NCBI GenBank assembly: GCA_030295235.1
Contig: AP026125.1
Location: 2,170,001-2,234,000 of the forward strand
DNA length: 64,000 nt
Reading direction: 5' to 3'
Origin: Fistulifera solaris
Lineage: Eukaryota > Bacillariophyta > Bacillariophyceae > Naviculales > Stauroneidaceae
Below are positions 18,725 through 30,110 of the stretch, in pieces. A program made the translations under genes and the position numbers. How positions within the stretch are numbered: the first letter of the stretch is position 1; every line of letters begins with the position of its first letter. The notes beneath the pieces are model-generated. The model was not told the origin of the DNA. It made no database searches and saw only the letters and a list, made by a program, of their open reading frames with translations.

Positions 18725-21012
18725 ATGAAACGACGATTTATTCAAAAATTTCCCCGGGTCGTTGCGTGTCATTTTCATCCTGGCAATGTCGTTCGACTTT
18801 CTTGTCGTCCTCTTTCGACAGCGAACAATCACAATAATATTGCATCAACAGCTACAAAATCACCAACATCTTTAGAACTCGATTTCTTCGGAGAACCCGT
18901 TACATTTGTTCATGCAACGCTCGATTCAACACAGCAATTAACAAATACAACAACAAACGCCATGGAAGCACTCGATGGCTTTTTATTGACAGTCGTGAGT
19001 AAAGGAAAGTCATGCATTGGCGGAGGCGATGAAGCGGGAATCGATGTCAAGCCGGCACATGCCGCATCGTTGAGTTGGGCGGAGTTGTTACGACATGCGG
19101 CGGTTTGGAATGATTCAACAACAGCAACGCAACGATCCTCGCCCATGTTGGCAGTCGTAGCTGTCGCACCGTTGTTGGCACAGGCCGGTGTCGCTTATGT
19201 GCGGCATTTAGACACTTTGTTAAAACAAGCGTCTCCCGGTGTGAAGGGATTGCCGGTGATACAAATGATGGACTTGGCGACAGCCGTAGTAGAGACCTGG
19301 ATGGAACACAGCGATGAAGCCTTGCCATGGAATGAACGAGAATGTTTGCATGTACAAGCCTTGTCTTATTTATTGAAAGACCAACACAGACGGGCACTTT
19401 CTGTCGTGCTAAAAATTTTGCAGCTGTGCCCAGGAGATTTATTGGCTTTGACTCTAGCCATGGATTTAGCACAAACCACAGGCGATAAACGTGCGGCCTT
19501 ACGGTGAGTTGTATAAGTCGATTGAATTGTGTTTTTCGTCTACAATTTGAACCACTTTCTTATGTTTAACTCATCAGTGCCGCCGGATCCGTGGCGGCGT
19601 ACTGGAGCGAACGAGGCGGTGGATTCATTACCCCCGCGTTGACGGGACATGCCGTGGCCACCAGTTGGATGGCACTAGGATTGGCTGTTGGAGGGCGCAC
19701 GGAGTCGGCAGAACAATTGGCAGAACGATCGATGAAACAGGGACGGAAATTGGGTGGTGCGGTGGCTACTTGGGCGCAAGCGCACATTTTCGATGCGGCG
19801 GGGCGTGTTTCGGAAGGAATCTCCGCCATGGCCAACTATGATGGAATTGTCAATTATGAAGGAGCGGGCTGGATGTTCTTTGATTGTCGTTTAGCGGGAT
19901 ATGGGGCACGCTTTTCATTGGATCGAGAAGAACGAGGACGTGGGACGAGCCGAGCCCTGACTTTATACGAACGTAGTTTTGATCGTGTATTACATTATAG
20001 TGGATTCGCCATGGGGAAACCGTGGAGACGTCCGCAGCAGCCCGCTCCGATCGCGTGGAAAGAGGAAACAAGATTATCACTAGAACAAGGAGAATCCGAC
20101 AATACACAGGAAGCTATGTCTTTTTGGGAACGAATCTCGGGGCAAAAGAAGAGTTCGGCGGCGTCTCAAAAGCAAGAATTCTACGAGCTAGTGTTGAAAG
20201 GGGAACAACTTCCGTCATCGAAATTAGAGAATTGGGATCCATCTTTAGAGGACGTCTTGACGTGGCTTCCTCCCACCCCTCAGCTCTTATCTGATGCAAC
20301 CTTATTGCTTCTACGACTGACATTGAATGGAACTATTTCTACACAGAATGGCCGATGGGGACATATGCGCAATGCTTGGCGTGTATTATTGGAAATGCAG
20401 GATACACACGAGAAGTCTTTGTCGTTTTGTCCGCTTGCTTGCTTATCGGCATCGCTTTTGTGCCATCCACGCGACACGGGAGGTGACAAGATTGGCAATG
20501 GACGACTAGCGCAAGCTTTGTACAATTTGGGAGAGACTTTACGTCTTGGAGGTACCACCGATCAGTCTTCGCCAATGAGTGAATCCAAGGCCATTCGTGA
20601 AGTTGTAGCTGATCGTGATCCCAGTTTTTGGTTGCCAGTGGAAGGTGATAGCAACGACATTTGGAAAGAAATCGTCGATCAATTTTCATCGGGCATCGAC
20701 GAATACCTTGATTTAAACAAAGCGGGCAATCACAACGGTTCACCGTTTGAACACTGGGACTTTGAAGCTCGTCCTATATTAGAGCATGCGGTAGTTTACG
20801 CCGCATGTAAAGCGGGAGATATAGAGAGCTTATCATTGGCCCGTGCTATTTGCAGTCAGGGTGTGACAATTCGCACCAATTCGCCCGAGGAGTGGTGGCG
20901 GTACAGCATCGTATTGGGCTTACTAGGGGACGAGAGAGGTTCAGAAGATGCTTTACAGCACAGTATTAACTTTGGTTCCGGTCAAGGATCTCGAAGTGTC
21001 AGTTCATTGTAA
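18725..21012 (+). CDS. TTC38-like tetratricopeptide protein
   Basis: Two exons (18725-19503, 19578-21012) joined at CG|T GCC give 737 residues. The helical-pair pattern is continuous. The block ATWAQAHIFDAAGRVSEGI, followed by WMFFDCRLAGYGARFSLD, matches the core of TTC38-type proteins (HAVAHVLEMQGR..EGI). In this family the domain is found in a few uncharacterised eukaryotic proteins, so no reaction is assigned. The N-terminus from the ATG at 18725 (KRRFIQKFPRVVACHF) is basic and amphipathic, like a mitochondrial presequence; an upstream in-frame ATG at 18674 is possible. The frame is intact. Confidence 0.72.
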
Positions 21013-21463
21013 TAGATAGTCCAGAGTAGACTGAAGGTCAAGAGTTAATGAGTGTTTTTTTGAAGAAAAGCACAGCTGCGAAAGGTCGCTGCAAATAGAA
21101 AGTTCCAAGTATATCGTGCTGATACAATCCTCGGGCCCGAATAAATTTCACTTTTATTTGTATCCAGACAGTGGAAATTATCAAAAGTTTTATCTGCGGG
21201 GGTTGAAACCGTTTTGAAACAACGTTCCTGAAACATTCGTTTTGCAAACTAAGTTTACTATGGCATGAAGTGTATATTACTTTTTTCGTGACTCCTCGAT
21301 TACAAACCTCAGTCATGAGTTAGAGTAAGGCTAATGTACGCTGGCGACGTACAGACAATCGAAACAATGCGATATGAGAGGAAGGTTAAAAAAAATGAAA
21401 AAGAAAAAGGCGGCTTCATGCTTCATTCATTCTTCCTTTTTGATCAATTGATTAGCAAACACG
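21013..21463. other. Intergenic region
   Basis: 451 bp. A loose inverted repeat related to the short hairpin family lies at 21287-21320 (CGTGACTC ... CAGTCATGAGT, loop of about 15). Nothing else was recognised. Confidence 0.45.
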
Positions 21464-23515
21464 ATGACTTCAACAGCAGCAACTTCTCATCACACACAAT
21501 TTCTTGAAGACAGCGAGATTTTGGCAAAAAGCGTTTTGCTGTGCAAATATTCTTTGCAAACGAAACGCAACAATCATTAACAGAGCGCTTGCAGCACTTT
21601 GTGGAGGCGTTTCAGGTGCGTTTACGACGTTTAAAGCATTTTCTCATAAATCGACATCATTAACCTAATCCACTGATCTCTTTACGTTGTAGGATCAAGT
21701 TCCACTGCAACAGAGAGAACAGCAGCAACTCGAATGGACGGCTTATTTACTCGCACGCGCCCCTGCTACTTTTCTAGATGAGTTAGAGCAATGTTTTCGT
21801 CAATGGCTACTTCAATACAGCGAGGAAATGCAAGAAGATGATTCTGCTACGGCGCCTTTAACGAGCTTGTTGCAAACACTTGGATGGTTTGATTTCGCTT
21901 TCGTACAAAAACCGCTGCAAAAAGCGGTCGCATTTCGTATACAACAAATTGCTCGTGATTTGATTCAAGGAGATTACGAAACACCCAATTTACTTCAAGT
22001 ATTGCTATCGGAATGTCAACAAGCCATTCCGTCAACACTGCAACAAATCAATTTGGAAGAAAACGTGCGTTCCGTTTTCGGACAAGTGCGCTTAGATGAA
22101 TTGTTTGAAATGGTGGCGGATTATCCAGATTCACAACCAGCCGTGCAGGATCTGCAAACACTTTGTCGAAGCAGTCCCCGCTTCGCACAACAACTGACTC
22201 ACTCGCTCAAACAAACCTTGATTCGACGACTATGTCACCCGGGGGCGGAAACGACGCAAATCATGCAAATGTACATTCATACCATCCATTGTCTTCGAGT
22301 ATGGGGACTGTCGAGTGCCGCCGTCACGACACCCGTACGCACATATTTGCGCGAGCAACGGTCGGATACGGTTCGATGCATAATTACCAGTTTGACGACG
22401 GGTGACTTGTACGAGGAATTGCGAAAGCCACAAGCGCTCGAACACATGGTAGAAGATGAAGACGATGAGGAAGAACCGCCCACCATGGAGTGGCAACCGA
22501 AACCTTCCATTTTTCATCCCGTCGCGGGACATGACTCGGAAGACATTCTGGCCCTGTTGGTCAGCATCTATGGCAGCAAAGAAGTCTTTGTCAACGAATA
22601 TCGACTCATGTTGGCTGACAAATTACTCAATCAAATGGACTATCAGACCGACTCTTCCGTTCATACATTAGAATTACTCAAGTTGCGGTTTGGAGAGCAA
22701 TCGATGCGGCACTGTGAGGTCATGGTAAAAGATATTGACGATAGCAAACGTACGAATGCGCAAATTAAGGAAGAACTCCGGGACAGTGTCGTTGACAGTG
22801 TTATCGTATCACACATCTTTTGGCCGAAACTGCAAAGGAACGCTTGCAGCATCATCCTCGCCTGCAAACACCCTTGGACGAATACAATCGAGTGTTTAGT
22901 CGCTTGAAGAATCCGCGACAATTGGTATGGTTTTCACAATTAGGAACTGTGGATATCGAACTAGACGTTTTCGACAAGGGTGGAGAAATCGTCACGAAGA
23001 ATTTTTCCTGTCCGCCATTACAAGTCACACTTCTGTTGCATTTCGAGGACCAACCTATTTGGAAGCTGTCAGATTTATCCAATGAAACTGGTGTTCCTGA
23101 AAATTTGTTGCAGAAACGTCTTTCCTATTGGGTCGGCCATCGCATTATTCGGCATACTGATGCCGATATCTACGAGCTAGTCCTTCGTACAGAACACCAC
23201 CATCACGAAAATACGGAAACAGCAGAAGATCACTATATGCATGCCGATGAAGGAAATAGCTCAGCCGTGAGTCTGACTGCTCACGAAGACGAAGAAATGC
23301 AGGTCTTTGAATCATACGTGGTTGGTATGCTGACGAACATGGGTTCCCTCCCCCTGGCTCGTATCCATCAAATGCTCAAGATGTTTGTGACAGGAAGTGA
23401 AGTCGTCGTAAAAGATCCAACTCCTCAACAACTTGCACAGTTTTTACAAAAACTCGTGGCGCAAAACAAACTCGAATGCGGCCCGGATGGTATGTACAAG
23501 CTTTATGGCAAATGA
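21464..23515 (+). CDS. APC2: Anaphase-promoting complex subunit 2 (cullin-like)
   Basis: Exons 21464-21615 and 21693-23515 (CAG|GAT) give 658 residues after two one-base corrections. The cullin homology core is unmistakable: YGSKEVFVNEYRLMLADKLL, ERLQHHPRLQTPLDEYNRVF, SRLKNPRQLVWFSQLGTVDI and IVTKNFSCPPLQVTLLLHFE. The C-terminal APC2 winged helix (VVGMLTNMGSLPLARIHQML, then GPDGMYKLYGK) distinguishes it from cullins 1-4, which end in a neddylation domain. APC2 with APC11 forms the catalytic core of the ubiquitin ligase that drives anaphase and mitotic exit. Shifts occur at a T4 (21519-21522) and an A3 (22834-22836). Loss of this essential gene is implausible, so these are probably sequence errors. 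Confidence 0.95.
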
Positions 23516-23670
23516 TAACAAGGCGAGGATTGATTACGAAAGGTTACTTTGTTGCGTTGTCACTGCAATTTTAAGACTATTCAAACATGTACTTTTTGGG
23601 TAGAGGAGAACTATTAATTTGTTTTTCAATATGCATCTCTAAACTGTTGGCACCATGTTAACTTTGGTGC

Positions 23671-24891
23671 TCAATTGGCGAGCGCCATTTTAGGCAAAGA
23701 TCCTAGAATATCCTTCAACTCCTCACCGAGTTCCTCATCCTCCTCGCTCCAATCATCATCTTCAGAGTCGTACTCGGAATCATCATCGTCGTCGTCGTCA
23801 GAGTCGTCAGAGTCGTCATCAGAGAAATCGGCTTCGCTCATATCAGCCGTCTTATCATTGTCCTCCAACAGCATGCGAGCTTCTTGGGGGCTGAGTTTAC
23901 CGGCGGCAACCATGCCCGCCATGTCATCAGGCAGGGCGTCCTTGGGATTTTCCACAAAGCGGGTGTGGGGTCCAATCTTCACAAGTTCTGGCGGACCTTG
24001 TTCCCCATCCTTCGCTACAGAGCGTTTGGGCCAATACTTGTCTTGGTTCTTTTCTAAGAATGCAATCCAGTCCCCATAATGCTCCTTACGAACGTAGTTC
24101 AAAGGGCAATGGCCTCGCGCATCAATCATATGAAACATTCTCACGTCGAATTTCAGAATTTCTTCTACAACCGGAAAAGCAGGCTCCGCAGCCCAACAAG
24201 CATCATGCAATGGGGTGCGACCGTAATCATCCGCGGTGCGAAAGTCGCAACCACGTTCAAGCAAAACGTCCATCATTGGCTTGCTACCATGACGGCAAAC
24301 AGTGTGCGCAACCGATTCATTGTACTGATTGCAGGGGTTGGACGAGAGACCAGCCCTCATGAGTTCCTGAAAGTTCTCAACGTCATGGCGACGAATCAAT
24401 CCAATCAAGTGAATATTGTAACTAGCACGCTGGTGAGAAGAAGGCGTGTTGTAATAGCCTGACTGCAGAGTAGGATAGCGCTTCGTCGAGTAGCCACGGT
24501 AGCGTAACATGGCGTCCATGTACGCCTGAGGATTCAACAACTGTCACAGACAAAGCATCAAAAGGAAGGTAAGCATTATGGAGGGTGGAGGTTACTTGAT
24601 ATCAAAACACTCTGTAAAACTTACATTATCGTTGCTGTCTGTCTTGCGAAGAGCCGGACGTTTCTTCGTCTCAGTGGGCGTCTTGACATCAGCCGTTCGA
24701 ATGATTTGACTCTTCTTTCCGCGGCTGAACGAACTCGAAGCTTTCTGGAAAAGCCAGTTGCGGAAAAAGACTTTGTTCGCAGCCTTTTCAGGAGGAGGTT
24801 TGTGAACTTCCTTTCCTCGGTTCGAAGCGAGGAAGACGGCTTGAAGAGCCACGGGGATACGGCTTTGCTTTTTCTGGGGTTGGGCACTCAT
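23671..24891 (-). CDS. Ankyrin-repeat protein, copy A of an inverted pair
   Basis: Exon 1 (24625-24891) and exon 2 (23671-24540) join in phase 0 (GATAAT|TTGTTG) for 378 residues. Ankyrin repeats cover about residues 120-220 (NPCNQYNESVAHTVCRHGSK, ADDYGRTPLHDACWAAEP, MIDARGHCPLNYVRKEHYGD). The C-terminus is a long Asp/Glu/Ser tract. The N-terminus is basic and Phe/Trp-containing (KVFFRNWLFQKAS). No localisation signal is obvious. Its paralog at 28842-30013 has the same intron position and about 90% identity in the ankyrin part. The function is unknown beyond protein binding implied by the repeats. Confidence 0.85.
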
Positions 24892-26431
24892 GGTTGACGA
24901 AACTGATGTTACGAAGAAAGATAAGACGAATATTCAGCGGATGTTGGCTTTTCTTTGCTGCTGCTTCGTTTTTATGACACGCAAAAGATTTTGGCTGTTT
25001 CTCTTTGGCCCAAACAGCTTTTTCTCAAGCACAAAGCAGAAGGAAATGCGCCACGTCGATCCGAAGACGAACGACAAAAAGACCGCTTAGGGCATAACGA
25101 ATAACGAATTGCTTCAGAATTTACAGTTTACGAATTCCAGTCATTTTGTCATTTATGTCACGATACAAAAATGTATCTCCAACGGCTAAGGGCGGAAGAT
25201 GGGTCATGGTCATTACTACACGGAAATTGTATACTACAGAAAGAAACCCCATATGTTACAGTCACATTTTGTATTCTGTTTATTTATAGAAGATCAACGA
25301 AGCGTTCTTTTGTTCCTTATCCGAATGTGGAAATTCAACGTTCAACGTTCAACCGCTTATCTTCTGCTTCTAAAATAATGGATAGTAACGGAGCTCACTT
25401 TTCGCTTTTCGCTCAAAGCGCTATCGCTATCCGCTATCTTCTCTTTCTTCTCTCGTATGTTTTCTCTCCTCTCCGAACTCCAGTCTATGAAATGATAGTC
25501 TATACAGCCTATAGCCCTTAGCCTGTAGGCTTCACTTCGTATGTACAAAGCTCATAGCTAGACTAGTCTTTCATCCCGAGCTGCGAACCGTGCTCGTGAT
25601 GATTTGGGCTGTGACTCTTTGAGCTTCTAGCGAAATAGGCTGAACCATAAACAGTGTGTGAGTGGGATGAATTCCATGGTTCATAGAGAGTGAATCAATT
25701 ACACACAAGTATGGTGGCCATTGGCGATTGGCGATTGAAGAATTCTAATTACAACTTACAAGCAAGTCAACGCTTTCAACCGAGCGTACCGGGCGGGGCA
25801 CTGAGCATAGAAGCATAGAACATAGAACCTATCTGCGATCTGAGAAATGCAAGTTCTCATACTTTCCACAATCCGCATCGCAGTGCTGTGTTGTGTACCT
25901 ACAGATTCTTTCCAGTGGAGACTGCAGGTTCAAACGCTCCGTCGAGTGTTGAACTGCACAGATGCTTTGTACAATAGCTCTTGAGGGGTAATTTTGGCAT
26001 TGCTAGACGTATAGTCACCTTGCGGTAATCATTCATAGGAAGAAAGGTCGTGTTCTTTCCCTTTCAATAGCGTTATCGGTAAATCATTCCCGGCGGGTTC
26101 TGATGACCATGTCTGACGATTCTAGGTGAACGAAGAAGGCAAGACTTCCCGCCAGGTGTGTTGATACAGACTATAAGTCACCAATCACCGTTCATCCACG
26201 TCGAACGCAGCGACAAGTTGTATCGCAACGTTGTGACTGCCCGCGATCCTACGAGCTGAGGGTTTGATCACGAAACCATACCATTGTTAACCAATAATGC
26301 TTATTATATGGGAAGATGGTAGCCGAAGAGTCAAGATAAAGACAACAAAAAGTAATAAGTAGGGTTCGGACGCACTGTAAAATAGTCCGTAAATAAATCC
26401 GTTCACCATTCCTTCGACGTCCGCCAAAATC
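24892..26431. other. Gene-poor left arm of an inverted duplication
   Basis: 1.5 kb with no credible gene. The first 150 bp is the promoter side of ankyrin copy A. The rest is low-information sequence with small local direct repeats (AGCATAGAAGCATAGAACATAG at about 25804). Confidence 0.5.
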
Positions 26432-26767
26432 CTACCACCATCTCAGGTTTTTCGACTGCTCCATCTTTTGTAATTCAACCTTATAAGTTGTATTGTCATC
26501 TACACATCTGACAACATGAATTATCGACTCAATACTCGAAATTTCTTCTTTTCCGCCGATTTCAGCGACGCGCGATTGTTCACACCTTACAATTCTACCC
26601 CGGATCCAGAACTTTTCGTTGAGCTTAGGTCGAAGCCAGACAAATCTTCCTAGAACATTGTCTGCGTAAGGAGTTTTGGGCTTGGCGATCGGCAGTTGAT
26701 CTGGTTCGTCGATCAGTGTACTGGCAGCGTCACCGACTTTGTCCGGTGTCGTTTGTTGAACTACCAT
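26432..26767 (-). CDS. Small hypothetical protein
   Basis: A 111-codon intact frame with an ATG start. The middle has a Tudor- or SH3-like look (VLGRFVWLRPKLNEKFWIRG, then RIVRCEQ and YKVELQKMEQ), but no family is recognised and the frame could be chance. It lies inside the gene-poor core of the inverted duplication, unlike anything on the right arm. Low confidence. Confidence 0.33.
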   Translation of the reverse strand: MVVQQTTPDKVGDAASTLIDEPDQLPIAKPKTPYADNVLGRFVWLRPKLNEKFWIRGRIVRCEQSRVAEIGGKEEISSIESIIHVVRCVDDNTTYKVELQKMEQSKNLRWW

Positions 26768-26992
26768 TATTTCTCTTTTCGAAGTCGTAGCCGATTAACA
26801 CTTTGACTGCCGTTTAAGAAGTTGAGTAAGTCGAAAGTTCTGGAAAGCAAAGCCAAGCAATAAATAACCTGCTTTAATAATGCAGCAACGACGGCAACGC
26901 GCTGAAATACACAAAAAATTGCAAGTGATGGTCAATGTCATTGCTCGCAATGCTTGCGCTTGCGCTTGCGCAGGTTTCGCGAATGTACCAGG

Positions 26993-27090
26993 TATACTCA
27001 TGACCAAAGAGCTCTAACAGTAAGGAGATGAAGTACTCGACGACATCTGTCCAGAGTGCGGCAAGATACAGTTCGACTTCTAGTACATAT
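26993..27090 (+). repeat. Inverted, degraded copy of the 5' end of the small gene at 27504-27805
   Basis: The plus strand here matches the minus strand of 27770-27945 in blocks: CTCATGACCAAAGAGCTCTA, ACAGTAAGGAGATGAAGTA, GTCCAGAGTGCGGCAAGAT and CTTCTAGTACATATTCTACG. The right-hand copy has CTTCTGGTACATGTCTACG, in which ATG is the start codon, so this copy covers the promoter, leader and start of that gene but no recognisable body. Confidence 0.7.
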
Positions 27091-27503
27091 TCTACGTGAT
27101 CCTACTCAGCCTCAATTTTCCGTGATTTTTCCCGCGATAAAAAACTCGCTAAATCTCAAGCCTCGCCAAACGAAATTTACGTACATTTACGCGTTAAACA
27201 ACGGTGCCAACTATCGTCACTTTTGGAATCGTTTTCGATATTATCTCATTTTTAAACATTTTATCTTATTCCACTCGAGTCAAGGACAAGGTGGTGCAAC
27301 GGAAATGGCGCAGACCGGCGCCCATCGCTTTTCCCTGACCACCGCAAATTATTATCGCCATCGCTGTCGTCGGGTGTTTCTCTCTCACTTTGTACCTCCC
27401 GATCATCAGCTTTATGTTCCGTCGACAACTATTTACAAGTACATAATATCTAAAGAATGGTTTTTATTCTTTCCCTTTCCATTTGAGCCATCTGCAGGAT
27501 GAG

Positions 27504-27805
27504 TTACTTGCGATTTCGACTCTCGCCTCGTGGTTCGTCAGCAAATTGCAGCTTCACATTAGGGCGCTTCTGAAAGACATCTTTCGCCGCCGTACGGGGA
27601 CCTTTAACCAGATGAAGCTTCAATGAAACAAAGACTTATTAAAAGGTAAATGAGCTAAATTGATTGATAAACAAGATGGATAACAATGGTATACTTGCCG
27701 CAGAAACGCGTCAAAAAGCTGCGGCCGATAAAATTGGCTTGGCGAGTATTTTTTTAGCTCACTGTATGCCACAGTCAGCATAGCCCACGTTGACCACGTA
27801 GACAT
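27504..27805 (-). CDS. Tiny two-exon gene, 74-residue protein of unknown function
   Basis: Exon 1 (27695-27805) runs from ATG to CAA; exon 2 (27504-27617) runs from CTT to TAA; the intron between has GT and AG ends and phase 0. The product starts STWSTWAMLTVAYSELKKYS, a short hydrophobic segment, then PSQFYRPQLFDAFLRQ, and in exon 2 KGPRTAAKDVFQKRPNVKL and a polar tail. Exon 2 has no start of its own, so ordinary frame searches miss it. The size and single N-terminal membrane segment recall small mitochondrial inner-membrane proteins, but this is only an impression. The conserved inverted copy of its 5' end supports a real transcription unit. Confidence 0.5.
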
Positions 27806-28841
27806 GTACCAGAAGCGCCAAAACTAAATCTTGCCGCACTCTGGACACGGGGGGTCCATGTGGGACTATACGATTTAATGTAGTCGGGCTTACTACTTCA
27901 TCTCCTTACTGTAATAGCTCTTTGCTCATGACTCGTTATGTTATGAGTCATGAACACCGATTCCAGAATTTCTGGAACGGCCATCATAGAATTTCGGTAC
28001 CGGTACTCTACGACGGCAAGCACGGATGGTCCAGAATTTCTGGACCAGCCACAGAATAGGGTCGCAAACACCGATTCCAGAATTTCTGGAACGCCCTCCA
28101 CAGAATTTCTGTTCGACTGCAAATACCTTTGGTCCAGAATTTCTGGACCGGCCACAGAAACGGATCGCAAACACCAATTCCTGAATTTCTGGAACGGCCA
28201 TCATAGAATTTCGGTACGACGGCAAGCACGGATGGTCCAGAATTTCTGGAACGCCTATCACAGAATTTCTGTAGCTAAACAAACACCAATGATTGTTGGA
28301 CGAGAATTTCGAAACCGGAATAGAAGGGTAGCAGTAAGGCTAAGGTTACCAAAGTTTTTGGCGGCGGAATTATTTTCTGCTCCGAAAGATACCGAGTATT
28401 GAAATTTTCGTAAGGTTACAATTGACAATTAAGCCAGAAAGCTCTCGCGGGAAATTCGATATGGTACTTGATACCCTACAGCAAAAAATGTACTGTATCC
28501 TGACTCAGTGGGTAGTTGCAGCTAGTATGTACTAAATGGCTGTTTTCAAGACTAAGAGTTGGTGATTGACCGTGATACATTTCAGTAGAGAACATTTCCG
28601 TCACTTCAACTTTCAAAATTTCAAATCTGCGTTCGAGTTTTACGATCTGCGTGGCCACACGCCACCGCGACCGATACCAGCAGGTACCTCTTGATGTTCT
28701 TTGTTGTTGCTGCTGCTCATCAACGCAACATTCATCGGCAGTGCAATCATTCTGCTGACTGTTGAGTCAGACGAGCGAATAACTTTGGCAACTTTGCTAC
28801 CAAGCTCACAAATAGTTCACTTGAAAAGCGTAACGTCCGAC
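27806..28841. other. Spacer between the tiny gene and ankyrin copy B
   Basis: About 1 kb, the shared upstream region of two divergent genes. It contains a palindrome cluster (27961-28312) and otherwise nothing recognised. Confidence 0.55.
27961..28312. repeat. Cluster of palindromes centred on AGAATTTCT
   Basis: In about 350 bp: TTCCAGAATTTCTGGAA at 27961 and 28075; GGTCCAGAATTTCTGGACC at 28028 and 28131; ACAGAATTTCTGT at 28100 and 28260; variants at 28178 and 28234; AGAATTTCG half sites at about 27989, 28205 and 28302. The arms are perfect in the first six. Two palindrome types alternate in a larger unit of about 105 bp. Each long site is two TTCnnGAA dyads one base apart, which resembles heat-shock elements but with a spacer of one rather than two bases. 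Confidence 0.9.
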
Positions 28842-30013
28842 ATGAGTGCTCAACCTCAAAACAAACAGGGTCGCATCCCCGTGGCTCTTCAAGCAGTCTT
28901 TCTCGCTTCGAACAGGGGCAAGGAAGTTCACAAACCTCCTCCGGAGAAGGCTGCGAACAAGGTCTTCTTTCGCAACTGGCTTTTCCAGAAAGCTTCGACC
29001 TCCTTCAGCCGCGGAAAGAAGAGTCAAATCGTCCAGACTGCCGATGTCAAGGCACCAACCGAGACGAAGAAGCGTCCTGCTCTTCGCAAAACGGATAGTA
29101 CGGACAACGTAAGTTTTTTATTACCGTTCGAAGTGGATGGAGCACCTGCAAATATCTTACTTTCTTTTTTAAACAGCTGATGAATCCTCAAGCATACATG
29201 GACGCCATGTTGCGTTATCGTGGATACTCGACGAAACGTTATCACACTTTGCAATCGGGCTACTACAACAAACCTTCTCCACACCAGCGTGCTAGTTACA
29301 ACATTCATTTAATCGGATTGATTCGTCGTCGTGATGTCGAAAACTTTCAGGAACTCATGAGGGCTGGACTCTCGTCGAATCCTTGTAACCAATACAGCGA
29401 ATCTGTTGCTCATACTGTTTGCCGCCATGGTAGCAAGCCGATGATGGACGTTTTGCTTGAACGTGGTTGCGACTTTCGCACTGCGGATGATTACGGTCGC
29501 ACTCCTTTACACGATGCTTGCTGGGCTGCGGAGCCTGCCTTTGGAGTTGTAGAAGAAATATTGAAATTTGATATACGAATGTTTCATATGATTGATGCGC
29601 GAGGTCACTGTCCTTTAAATTATGTTCGTAAGGAACATTATGGAGATTGGATTGCCTTCATTGAACAGAACGCTGATAGATACTGGCCCAAACGTTCGGT
29701 AGCGAAGGATGGTGAGCAGGGTCCACCAGAACTTGCTCTAATGAAACCTCACAGTCGCATAGTTGACAACCCGAAGGATGCTTTGCCCGATGAGATGGCT
29801 TGCATGGTAGCAGCCGGTAAACTTAGTCCCCAGGAAGCTCGCATGTTGATTGAGGACAATGAAGCGACCGAGGCCATGAGCAATGATGGAAGTGAGGATT
29901 ACTCGGATGATGATGATTCCGAATATGACTCTGAAGACGACGACTGGGACGAGGAGGATGAAGAGCTTCTTGATGTTCTTGGCGGTTTGCCTCAGATCGC
30001 GATTCGCGAATAA
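28842..30013 (+). CDS. Ankyrin-repeat protein, copy B of an inverted pair
   Basis: Exons 28842-29108 and 29177-30013 (GACAAC|CTGATG) give 367 residues. It is the close paralog of copy A: the first 88 residues differ at only a handful of positions and the ankyrin part is nearly identical (NPCNQYSESVAHTVCRHGSK). The acidic C-terminus is shorter (EDYSDDDDSEYDSEDDDWDE). The introns differ in length (68 against 84 nt) and hardly match, while the exons are conserved, so the duplication is not recent and both copies are probably under selection. The frame could extend 47 codons upstream, but the ATG used matches copy A exactly. Confidence 0.85.
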
Positions 30014-30110
30014 GTAAATAAAGATAGCGACAAGGGAACGGAGGTCTAGGGAAGGTCGTGTTCTATACATCTTCATCAGTCTTTCTATTAGTTTCGTACG
30101 ATTAGGATAA

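Noticed and set aside
27056-27502. 148-codon plus-strand frame
   Set aside because: Odd composition, no domain, starts inside the inverted copy of the tiny gene's 5' end, and overlaps the spacer of the duplication.
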